This document shows, one piece after another, positions 56,949-64,000 of a DNA stretch of 64,000 bases. How positions within the stretch are numbered: position 1 is the first letter of the stretch; every line of letters starts with the position of its first letter. Origin of the DNA: Clostridium aestuarii (GTDB lineage Bacteria > Bacillota > Clostridia > Clostridiales > Clostridiaceae); assembly GCF_026735135.1 (NCBI RefSeq), contig NZ_JAPQER010000002.1, positions 496,001 through 560,000 on the forward strand, read 5' to 3'. The position numbers were made by a program, and so were the translations under genes. The notes under the pieces are model-generated. The model searched no databases, had not been told where the DNA came from, and worked only from the letters and a program-made list of their open reading frames with translations.

Positions 56949-58130
56949 CTATGAATATCGTTGCATGCTATATGCTTTTTTTATTACCTTATTATAAACC
57001 GCTTCTACATGCTTTCCAAAGCATACAGAAGATAAATTTTCTACATATTCATAAGCTTTTTTAGACATTTTATAGGCTTTATCTTTATTCATTATAATAT
57101 CAAATAAAATATTAGCTAGTTCATACTGCTCATTGAATATTCTTCCATTAACCTTATCCTCTATTACCCCATCTAAATTTCTATCATACTTCGCTACTAC
57201 TGGGATTCCTGCTGCCATAGCTTCTATAAATGTTATCCCTTGAGTCTCTGTTTTAGAAGCGCTTACAAACACATCTCCCATTTTATAGTATTTCCCAATT
57301 TCATTCCAATTTTTTTCTCCTGTAAATATTACTGAATTATCAATACCTATGCTCTTAGCTAAAATGTCCAAATTATTTTTTTCTGGTCCATCTCCTACAA
57401 TTAATAACTTTACATCAGGTATTCTTTTAACAAGTTTAAACATACTGTTTATAATTATATCTATGCTTTTTTCCTTAGCTACCCTTCCTATATATAATAC
57501 AACAGGTTGTTCCTTTTCTATACCTAAAGATTTTTTCATATTAATAATTGTATTATAATCATAGTTATCTTTTTTAAAAGATTCTAAATCTATTCCTGTA
57601 GGTATAACCTCTATTTCATTATTTACTCCATAATTCATTAATATATCTCTCACCTTTTTACTAGGTACTATTACGCTATTGCACCCATTACAGTACAGTT
57701 TACTAGCTTTCTTTGCAAAGTTTGAAGCTGGTTTTAGCATGACCCCTCTTGAAATATAATGAACATAGTCCTCATACATTGTATGATACGTATGTATAAC
57801 TGGAATCCCTAGCCTATTAGCTACAATTCTTCCAAATAAACCAATACTAAATTCAGTTTGAGTATGTATTATATCCAAATTTAATTTTTTAATTTTATTC
57901 ATAATTTTATGTGAGTATATTGCTCCTATTCTCTGTTCTTTCCAAGGTAAAAATGGTATACTAGGTAATCTTATAACATCAGAATTGTCTACATCTATAT
58001 CTGGATATGCAACTGTTACAATAGTAACATTATGTCCAAGCTTATCCAATTCATTTTTTAAGATTGTAGTGGAAGTAACCACTCCACTTATTTGTGGATA
58101 ATATGAATCTGTAAAAATTCCAATATTCAT
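56949..58130 (-). CDS. Family 4 glycosyltransferase
   Basis: A 393-residue GT-B enzyme. The N-terminal acceptor domain reads NIGIFTDSYYPQISGVVTSTTILKNEL with HTQTEFSIGLFGR and HTYHTMYEDYVHYISRG. The donor domain has VVLYIGRVAKEKSIDIIINSM (about 213) and the E-x7-E motif in SASKTETQGITFIEAMAAGIPVVA (about 290). It closely resembles diacylglycerol glucosyltransferases of Firmicutes, so glycolipid synthesis is the best guess. No membrane helix; probably peripheral. Monocistronic. Confidence 0.85.
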   Translation of the reverse strand: MNIGIFTDSYYPQISGVVTSTTILKNELDKLGHNVTIVTVAYPDIDVDNSDVIRLPSIPFLPWKEQRIGAIYSHKIMNKIKKLNLDIIHTQTEFSIGLFGRIVANRLGIPVIHTYHTMYEDYVHYISRGVMLKPASNFAKKASKLYCNGCNSVIVPSKKVRDILMNYGVNNEIEVIPTGIDLESFKKDNYDYNTIINMKKSLGIEKEQPVVLYIGRVAKEKSIDIIINSMFKLVKRIPDVKLLIVGDGPEKNNLDILAKSIGIDNSVIFTGEKNWNEIGKYYKMGDVFVSASKTETQGITFIEAMAAGIPVVAKYDRNLDGVIEDKVNGRIFNEQYELANILFDIIMNKDKAYKMSKKAYEYVENLSSVCFGKHVEAVYNKVIKKAYSMQRYS

Positions 58131-58265
58131 AATAATTCTCCTCTATATGTATATAATTCAATTTCACATATTATTTTGCCTAAACAAGTTTAAAACATAC
58201 TAAAAAATCAAAAATATGTTAAATTTCATATATAATAGAGGATTATTTTAATTAAAACAACACAC

Positions 58266-59147
58266 CTAATTAGATTTTTGACAAATATAAACTCCTATAA
58301 TAATAAGTCCCGCGGCAAATATTTTCATAATAGTTACAGTTTCTTTTAATATTATAACTGAAAGTATTATTGAAAACACAGGAACTAAATTTATAAAAAT
58401 AGAAGTTTTACTAGGTCCTATTTGTTTTATAGCCATCTGCTGAACAAAATATCCTATTACAGATGCAAATATACTCATATATACAACTGCAGCATAAGCA
58501 TAATAAGGAACATTACTTAATGATGATATAGGATTTTCATATATCACAAATGGGACTAAAAACAATGTGCAAAAAAGGAAACTATAAAAAGTTAAGACAA
58601 TCGGTGAATATAGCGGCATAACTTTTTTACTATAAACTGCATATGATGCCCAACATAATACCGCTAAAAGCATAATAAGATCTCCCTTATTTAAATTAAT
58701 ATTTCCTAAACTTGACAAATCACCATTTGTTATGGTTAAAAATACTCCTGTAAAAGAAATAATAATTCCTATAAATCTTTTAAAACTAATTTTTTCCCTA
58801 AGAAATAAAAAACATAAAATAGTAGTTATTATAGGATTAGAAGCACCTATTATTGAGGAATTAATAGCAGTAGTGTATTTAACCGATGTAAAAAAGAAAA
58901 TATGGTATCCAACCATCCCTACTATTCCTGTAAATAAAAATACAGGTATATCCTTTTTCTTTAGCTTATATAAACTTTTTTCTTTAATCAAAATCACCAC
59001 ATATAATACTAGTGTAGCTATCAAAAATCTAAGAAACGTTAGTGTAAAAGCTGGGATATATGGCGAAGAAAGTTTCGCTGCAATGAATGCTCCTGCCCAA
59101 AATAATGCAGTAAGCACCATTAAAAAATAGATTTTACCATCTTTCAT
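58266..59147 (-). CDS. EamA-family (DMT) transporter
   Basis: Ten predicted membrane helices in two EamA repeats (about 1-135 and 148-290). The first begins LTALFWAGAFIAAKLSS and has ATVLCFLFLREKIS-like text (TTILCFLFLREKISFKRFIGIIISFTGV). The second repeats VFSIILSVIILKETVTIMKIFAAGLIIIGVY. The length is 293 residues. These are metabolite exporters or importers of unknown substrate. The start has AGGAGGTG upstream. No linked enzyme suggests the cargo. Confidence 0.88.
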   Translation of the reverse strand: MKDGKIYFLMVLTALFWAGAFIAAKLSSPYIPAFTLTFLRFLIATLVLYVVILIKEKSLYKLKKKDIPVFLFTGIVGMVGYHIFFFTSVKYTTAINSSIIGASNPIITTILCFLFLREKISFKRFIGIIISFTGVFLTITNGDLSSLGNINLNKGDLIMLLAVLCWASYAVYSKKVMPLYSPIVLTFYSFLFCTLFLVPFVIYENPISSLSNVPYYAYAAVVYMSIFASVIGYFVQQMAIKQIGPSKTSIFINLVPVFSIILSVIILKETVTIMKIFAAGLIIIGVYICQKSN

Positions 59148-59235
59148 TAAAGCACCTCCTAATTAATGTTAAATTTTATCTCTAATCTATTATATATTAG
59201 ACAAAAAAACTCAATATCCTTCAAAAAATGAAAAT

Positions 59236-59271
59236 TAAAACAGGGATTACAAATTTTAAATTTGTAATCCC
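59236..59271 (-). terminator. Terminator after the NhaC-family gene
   Basis: Perfect 13-bp stem GGGATTACAAATT / AATTTGTAATCCC (59243-59255 with 59259-59271), 3-nt loop, TGTTTTAATTTT on the minus strand. Confidence 0.85.
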
Positions 59272-59328
59272 TTATAATACATAATTTTAAATCTATAATT
59301 TGATTAACCTAAAAATTACATTCAACTA

Positions 59329-60759
59329 TTAAAATACAAATCCTGCAACAAGATATAATACAAATGCAACTGCTGCATTTAATAAAGCATAAGGGACTTG
59401 AGTTTTTACGTGATCAATATGATCCGTCGCTGCAGCCATAGATGAAAGAATTGTTGTATCAGATATTGGTGAACAGTGATCACCCATAATAGCCCCTGAG
59501 ATTACTGCTCCTACCGCTATATACAAATTAGCATCCATTGCAACTGCCATCTGAATACCTATAGGCATCATAAGTGCAAATGTTCCCCAACTAGTACCAG
59601 TAGAAAATGCAATAACAGCTCCCATTAAGAAAATAAGTGCAGGTCCATATGCACCATGTATATTTCCTTTTACTAAACCAGCCATATACGATCCTGTTCC
59701 TAAATCTCCAATAACATTTCCTATTGCAATAGAGCATATTAAGATTATAACAACTGAAATCATTGATCCTATGCCTTTGTAAACGTATCCCATAAATTCA
59801 TCTAATTTCATTATATTCTGTGCTCTATAATATATTGCTGCAAAAGTTAAAGATGCTAATACAGCCCAAAATACTGAAGTTGATCCCGATCCATTAAATA
59901 TACTACCATCTCCAGTAATATACAAACCTATAGGCATCATACCAATAAGAACAGCTAATGGTAAAAGCATATTTTTTGCACTAGCCTTAACGCCTTTTTT
60001 AGTTTCTACTTCTGTAGCTTCTATATCTACAACAGGCATTGCTCCATCCCTCATTAATTTTCCTGTTGTCATAACTCTTTCTTCTGCTTTTTTCATTGGA
60101 CCCCAATCTTTACCTGTAAGTATATAGAAAGGTACCGCTAAAACAGCTATTATTGAATAAAAGTTAAAAGGAATACTTTTTATAAGTATTGAAGTAGGAT
60201 TTCCTGAAATCACACCATTTGACACTTGAACTGCAATTAATCCCATTAATGTAGCTCCCCAAGCATTAAGCGGTATCAAAGAACAAATTGGAGCTGATGT
60301 AGAATCACATATATATGCAAGTTTTTCTCTAGATACCTTAAATTTGTCTGTTAATGGTCTTGCTACAGTTCCTGAAGTAAGAATAGTTATTGATGATTCT
60401 ATGAAAACAACAACCCCTATAAAAAATGCTAAAAGTTGAGCTGCTTTCTTATTTTTAATTATCTTATTTTTTTCTGTTAAATAGTCTACAAAGCCTTCAA
60501 CTCCACCTGATACTTGAACAAGTGTTATTATAGAACCTACTAATAGTGAAAATAACACCGTCTTAGTAACCCATCCTTCTGCAAATACATCTATAATTCT
60601 ACTAAGAGAAGAAGTCAGTGAAGGGAAAAATACCCACCCTTTAATAATTAATTCACCGACCATAATACCAGCAAAAAGAGATAAGAAAACTTGTCTAGTA
60701 ATAACTGCTAAAATAATTGCTAACACTGGTGGTAATAAACTCATTATTCCAAATTCCAT
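59329..60759 (-). CDS. NhaC-superfamily transporter
   Basis: Polytopic membrane protein (about 11-12 helices, 476 residues) with NhaC signatures: ILTSGTVARPLTDKFKVSREKLAYICDSTSAPICSLIPLNAWG (about 127-170), GTGSYMAGL, FSTGTSWGTFALMMPIGI (about 387) and GDHCSPISDTTILSSMAA (about 425). The family includes Na+/H+ antiporters and Na+-coupled amino-acid carriers such as MetT. It follows a PatB/MalY lyase gene under a sigma-54 promoter, so amino-acid uptake is more likely than sodium export. The start has AGGAGGT upstream. Confidence 0.88.
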   Translation of the reverse strand: MEFGIMSLLPPVLAIILAVITRQVFLSLFAGIMVGELIIKGWVFFPSLTSSLSRIIDVFAEGWVTKTVLFSLLVGSIITLVQVSGGVEGFVDYLTEKNKIIKNKKAAQLLAFFIGVVVFIESSITILTSGTVARPLTDKFKVSREKLAYICDSTSAPICSLIPLNAWGATLMGLIAVQVSNGVISGNPTSILIKSIPFNFYSIIAVLAVPFYILTGKDWGPMKKAEERVMTTGKLMRDGAMPVVDIEATEVETKKGVKASAKNMLLPLAVLIGMMPIGLYITGDGSIFNGSGSTSVFWAVLASLTFAAIYYRAQNIMKLDEFMGYVYKGIGSMISVVIILICSIAIGNVIGDLGTGSYMAGLVKGNIHGAYGPALIFLMGAVIAFSTGTSWGTFALMMPIGIQMAVAMDANLYIAVGAVISGAIMGDHCSPISDTTILSSMAAATDHIDHVKTQVPYALLNAAVAFVLYLVAGFVF

Positions 60760-60843
60760 AATTAATACCTCCTAAATATATATACCTATTTACTAAAATA
60801 TAAAAATCATTTGTAATTAAAAGTGCTTAATAATTTAGTTACT

Positions 60844-60873
60844 ATACTGGGTTTAGTTTACTAAACTCAGTAT
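60844..60873 (-). other. Hairpin between malY and the transporter gene
   Basis: Thirteen pairs, ATACTGGGTTTAG / CTAAACTCAGTAT (60844-60856 with 60861-60873, one G-T), 4-nt loop and no T tail. Probably an intra-operon mRNA stem rather than a full terminator. Confidence 0.5.
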
Positions 60874-60954
60874 AAGTAGCTAGCTTTATTATATTTAAAT
60901 ATTTTTTCACAATAATCATATCTTTGATTCTTTATTTCTAATGTAAATATGTGA

Positions 60955-62127
60955 TTATAAACGATTAACAGCATTCTCTATTCTCTTTAATCCTTCTTCT
61001 AATGTCGCTCTTGGACAAGCAATATTGATTCTTGCAAACCCTTCACCTTCTGGTCCAAACCAATATCCATGATCCAAAGCAACTTTAGCTTCTTTAATCA
61101 TAAAATCACCTAATTCTTCTTTACTCATACCTAGTTCGTGACAATCTAACCAAACAAGATATGTTCCTTCTGTTTTATTTACTTTTATTTTAGGGATTCT
61201 TTCCTCACAATATTCAGTTAAAAACTCTAAATTTCCTTCAAGATAATCTAGTAACTGTTCAAGCCATTCTTCTCCCTCAGTATAAGCAGTTTCAGTAGCT
61301 ACTGCTCCAAAACAGTTATCTCTGCGAATATCTAGTGCTCCTAATGCTAAACTAAATTTATCATAGTATTCTTTATTAGGTATTGAAAGCAATGCAGATT
61401 GTAAACCAGCTATATTAAATGTTTTACTTGGTGCAAAACAAGTTATTGAGTTTTGTGCAAATTCTTCAGATATAGATGCAAAAGGAATATGTTTATGTCC
61501 TTTGTATACAAGGTCCGCATGAATTTCATCACTAACAACCATAATATTATGTTTCATACATATTTCTCCAAGTTTAACCAACTCTTCCTTTGACCAAACT
61601 CTTCCTATAGGATTATGCGGACTACAAAGAATCATCATCTTAACGTTTTCATCAATTTTACTTTCTAAATCTTCATAATCCATAACATATTTTTCATTTT
61701 CAAATTTTACTGAATTACAAATTAATTCTCTATTATTATCTCTTACTACATCGAAGAACGGATAATATACTGGTGTTTGTATAATTATTTTATCTCCTGG
61801 TTTAGTAAATTCTTTTACAATTATGCTTAATGCCGGAACAACACCTGGACTGTGAATTACCCAATCTTTTTCTATTTTCCATTCATGACGTTTTTCCATC
61901 CAACTACATACAGCTTCTTTATAACTATCAGACATTTTTGTATATCCAAATATACCATGTTCTGCTCTTTCCTTAAGTGCATCAATAATAGGTTGTGCTA
62001 TTCTGAAATCCATATCGGCAACCCACATAGGTAAAACATCTTTTGTGCCAAACTTCATTTCAACCTCATCCCATTTTGCTGTATTTGTACCAATTCTATT
62101 TATAACCTTATCAAAATCGTATTTCAT
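60955..62127 (-). CDS. MalY/PatB-type PLP-dependent cystathionine beta-lyase / aminotransferase
   Basis: Fold-type I PLP enzyme of 390 residues that opens with FDKVINRIGTNTAKWDEVEMKFG and LPMWVADMDF, typical of MalY/PatB C-S lyases. It has HSPGVVPALSIIV, CSPHNPIGRVWSKEEL, VSDEIHADLVY (PLP Asp) and APSKTFNIAGLQ (PLP lysine, about 232), and ends FARINIACPRATLEEGL. It likely cleaves cystathionine or cysteine conjugates. The start is ATG at 62127, with GGAGG six bases upstream; a longer frame to 62223 runs through the leader. Confidence 0.92.
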   Translation of the reverse strand: MKYDFDKVINRIGTNTAKWDEVEMKFGTKDVLPMWVADMDFRIAQPIIDALKERAEHGIFGYTKMSDSYKEAVCSWMEKRHEWKIEKDWVIHSPGVVPALSIIVKEFTKPGDKIIIQTPVYYPFFDVVRDNNRELICNSVKFENEKYVMDYEDLESKIDENVKMMILCSPHNPIGRVWSKEELVKLGEICMKHNIMVVSDEIHADLVYKGHKHIPFASISEEFAQNSITCFAPSKTFNIAGLQSALLSIPNKEYYDKFSLALGALDIRRDNCFGAVATETAYTEGEEWLEQLLDYLEGNLEFLTEYCEERIPKIKVNKTEGTYLVWLDCHELGMSKEELGDFMIKEAKVALDHGYWFGPEGEGFARINIACPRATLEEGLKRIENAVNRL

Positions 62128-62274
62128 TTTAAGCCTCCATAATAAATGTAATTTTTTGATAAATAATGTAGCTTTCACAAACATATTATTTATTATTAAT
62201 AATTCACCTCCCACACACTTCATATTTATACGTGTTGTGAAAATCTAAAACTTGAAAACGTTTTGTTATTATTT

Positions 62275-62293
62275 AAAGCAAATACTGTGCCAA
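62275..62293 (-). promoter_or_regulatory. Sigma-54 (-24/-12) promoter of the malY-transporter operon
   Basis: Minus-strand TTGGCACAGTATTTGCTTT fits TTGGCACN5TTGCW at every key position, with GG at -24 and GC at -12 at the correct spacing. It lies about 150 bp before the malY start codon. Confidence 0.88.
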
Positions 62294-62356
62294 TTTTATT
62301 TTTACACAAAAGCCACTGTTTCGTCACAATTTGTACATATTTTCTCATAATTAATA

Positions 62357-62370
62357 GGTTAAATATAACC
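62357..62370 (-). promoter_or_regulatory. Candidate upstream activator site
   Basis: Perfect inverted repeat GGTTA-AATA-TAACC, about 65-80 bp upstream of the -24 element. It is followed upstream by GGGTTTA-type direct repeats (62371-62393). The position suits an enhancer for the neighbouring sigma-54 activator. Confidence 0.45.
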
Positions 62371-62423
62371 CATTTAAACCCTTTAAACCCTTTTGGCTAT
62401 AATTATAATATCTTTTACTAAAT

Positions 62424-62457
62424 AAAAAATCCCAACGTATAATAACGTAAGGATTTT
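62424..62457 (-). terminator. Terminator after the sigma-54 activator
   Basis: Minus-strand AAAAATCC / GGATTTTT with inner ACGT pairs (62425-62457), then ATTTAG. Located 45 bp past the stop and upstream of the malY promoter region. Confidence 0.8.
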
Positions 62458-62499
62458 TCAATATTATTTCTAAGTACCTTATAATTCATGATTTACATA

Positions 62500-64000
62500 T
62501 TACAAATTTTTCACTACTTTTAGACCAAATTCTGTTATTTCTGTTCCACCTCTTCCTCTTGATATTGAAACCATTCCATAACTTTGTAGCTCATTTAATA
62601 TTGTTCTAATTTCTTGTTCCGATAAGAAAACTCCTTTTAGCTTAGCATTATCAGCAAGACTTCTTCTACCTATTCTTAATTTATTTTTATAACTTTCTTC
62701 TAAATTTTTTAAAATAAATATGTATTTTTCGATTTTATTTCCAACATTCATCTTAAATCTTTTCAAAGTATTTTCTTCAAAATCACTCAAAGAACTTATA
62801 TTATCTATATAATTAATACACTCACAATTAAAAGGAAGCTCCTCTACATCTATCTCTTTTTTCTCAAGATGTGCAAGATATTCAATATAATTTCTCAGTT
62901 CTCTTACATTTCCTTCCCATCTATATTTCAAAAAAGCATTAGTAGCTTGATTAGATAATTTAAAATCTATATTAAGTTCTTTTTTTATCTCATCCACTAG
63001 CAATAAAATATCTTCTTTTCTTTCTCTTAATGGAATAAGATTCAATGGCAAAACATTTAACCTAAAATACAAATCTTGTCTAAAATCACCTTTATTAACT
63101 AACTCTTTTAAATTTCTATTTGTTGCAGCAATTATTCTAACATCTACATGAATTACTCTATCACCACCGATTCTCATTACTTCTCTTTCTTGAATGGCTC
63201 TTAACAACCTTGCTTGTAAACTTAATTCCATCTCTCCTATTTCATCAAGAAACAGAGTTCCCATATGAGCTAATTCAAAAAGACCCAATTTTCCACCTTT
63301 TCTAGCACCTGTAAAAGCTCCTTCTTCATATCCAAAAAGCTCACTTTCAAGCAAACTTTCAGGTAATGCCGCACAGTTTACCGCTACAAATTGATACTCT
63401 TTTCTATTTGAACTATTATGAATTGCTTGAGCAAATAATTCCTTTCCTGTTCCTGTTTCTCCTCTAATTAATATAGAAGAATCTGATTTAGCCATTCTTT
63501 TTGCAATATCTTTTACTTTATTCATAACTTCACTTTCCCCTATTATATCTTGAAAGGAATATTTTGCTATATGTCCTTTTCCTAAAAGCTGTGATCTAAG
63601 TTTATGCTGTTCTTTTTCCGCATCACTAAATCTTTTAATTATTGCAGCTGCACCATAAAGATTTCTATCACTAGTTATAGGATCAACATTGACAGATATT
63701 GCACAACCATTAATTTTTACCAACTTTTGTTTGATAGATTTTGATTTATATAAAACCTGTTCAAAAGGTAACTGCGGAATTAATTCTTTAACGTGCTTTC
63801 CTAGTACCTCTTCCTTTTTTAATCCTATTATGCTTTCAGCACTTTCATTGTAAAAATATACTATTCCTTCTAAATCCACCCCTATTATTCCCTCTTCCAA
63901 ACCTTGAAGTAAAATACTAAATTGGCTTTCAAGTCTATTAGTCAATCTCATTAATTTTTCTACACCATATCTATTAGTTACAATACTTTTAAAATATCTT
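62500..64000 (-). CDS. Sigma-54-dependent transcriptional activator (5' end outside window)
   Basis: Bacterial enhancer-binding protein. A PAS domain (LLQGLEEGIIGVDLEGIVYFYNESA) is followed by the AAA+ domain with Walker A GETGTGKE, the sigma-54 contact loop GAFTGA, Walker B LFLDEIGE and the arginine region. The C-terminal domain SLADNAKLKGVFLSEQEIRTIL...SISRGRGGTEIT looks like a winged helix rather than the usual Fis-type HTH. The frame stays open from the ATG at 63951 to the window edge, and that ATG has no good ribosome-binding site, so the true start lies beyond 64000. Probably activates malY and the transporter. Confidence 0.92.
   Translation of the reverse strand, partial: RYFKSIVTNRYGVEKLMRLTNRLESQFSILLQGLEEGIIGVDLEGIVYFYNESAESIIGLKKEEVLGKHVKELIPQLPFEQVLYKSKSIKQKLVKINGCAISVNVDPITSDRNLYGAAAIIKRFSDAEKEQHKLRSQLLGKGHIAKYSFQDIIGESEVMNKVKDIAKRMAKSDSSILIRGETGTGKELFAQAIHNSSNRKEYQFVAVNCAALPESLLESELFGYEEGAFTGARKGGKLGLFELAHMGTLFLDEIGEMELSLQARLLRAIQEREVMRIGGDRVIHVDVRIIAATNRNLKELVNKGDFRQDLYFRLNVLPLNLIPLRERKEDILLLVDEIKKELNIDFKLSNQATNAFLKYRWEGNVRELRNYIEYLAHLEKKEIDVEELPFNCECINYIDNISSLSDFEENTLKRFKMNVGNKIEKYIFILKNLEESYKNKLRIGRRSLADNAKLKGVFLSEQEIRTILNELQSYGMVSISRGRGGTEITEFGLKVVKNL

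Noticed and set aside
1..64000. CRISPR arrays, tRNA or rRNA genes, insertion sequences
   Set aside because: No spaced direct repeats, cloverleaf-type sequences, rRNA signatures or transposase genes were seen on reading either strand.

Overview
The window is AT-rich (roughly 28% G+C by eye) and reads as chromosomal DNA of an endospore-forming Clostridium sensu stricto. It carries spoIVA, spoIIGA-sigE-sigG and sigK, a CotS-type protein, an ispH-rpsA fusion, and an alanyl-tRNA synthetase gene under T-box control. I could not settle the species. About 53 of 58 genes lie on the minus strand. The five plus-strand genes are all single, and each is followed by a hairpin shared with a convergent minus-strand neighbour.

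Layout, in window coordinates (transcription mostly right to left). 1-2.7 kb: start of spoIVA, then gpsA and der. 2.9-9.8 kb: phosphate block, phoP-phoR followed by pstS-pstC-pstA-pstB-phoU behind Pho-box-like repeats. 9.8-20.3 kb: pgeF, nrdR, ylmC-like, sigG, sigE, spoIIGA, ftsZ, ftsA, pilT, sigK and a class B penicillin-binding protein. 20.4-28.8 kb: udk, trhP, trmR, mltG (same order as yrrL-yrrM-yrrN/O-udk of Bacillus), typA, rnj, fur, DUF1292. 28.8-38.7 kb: ruvX, ireB, alaS, then iscR-iscS-iscU-mnmA, rarA and a degenerate EAL protein. 39-49.8 kb: accessory genes (nitronate monooxygenase, metallo-beta-lactamase fold protein, DUF5050 repeat protein, soluble MCP, topB, truA paralogue, TudS-like protein, GNAT, CotS). 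50-56.3 kb: ispH-rpsA, cmk, HI0933-like flavoprotein, RpiR regulator, rluB, HNH-like protein. 56.3-64 kb: three very small genes, a family 4 glycosyltransferase, an EamA transporter, and an NhaC-family transporter plus PatB/MalY lyase behind a near-perfect sigma-54 promoter, next to a sigma-54 activator cut by the window edge.

The genes form recognisable circuits: PhoP/PhoR with the Pst transporter; the mother-cell and forespore sigma factors with the divisome; wobble-uridine modification (TrhP, TrmR, MnmA) with Fe-S assembly (IscR, IscS, IscU); and sigma-54 control of an amino-acid uptake/degradation pair.

I found no CRISPR array, tRNA, rRNA, IS element or prophage, and no convincing wholly new multigene system. 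The most interesting signal is regulatory. The sigG ribosome-binding site is buried in a hairpin, and a matching sigma-F promoter is placed so that only its own transcript would lack the blocking arm. A similar arrangement precedes the penicillin-binding protein gene. Several sporulation and division genes start with TTG or GTG, so starts were set by ribosome-binding sites rather than by the first ATG.
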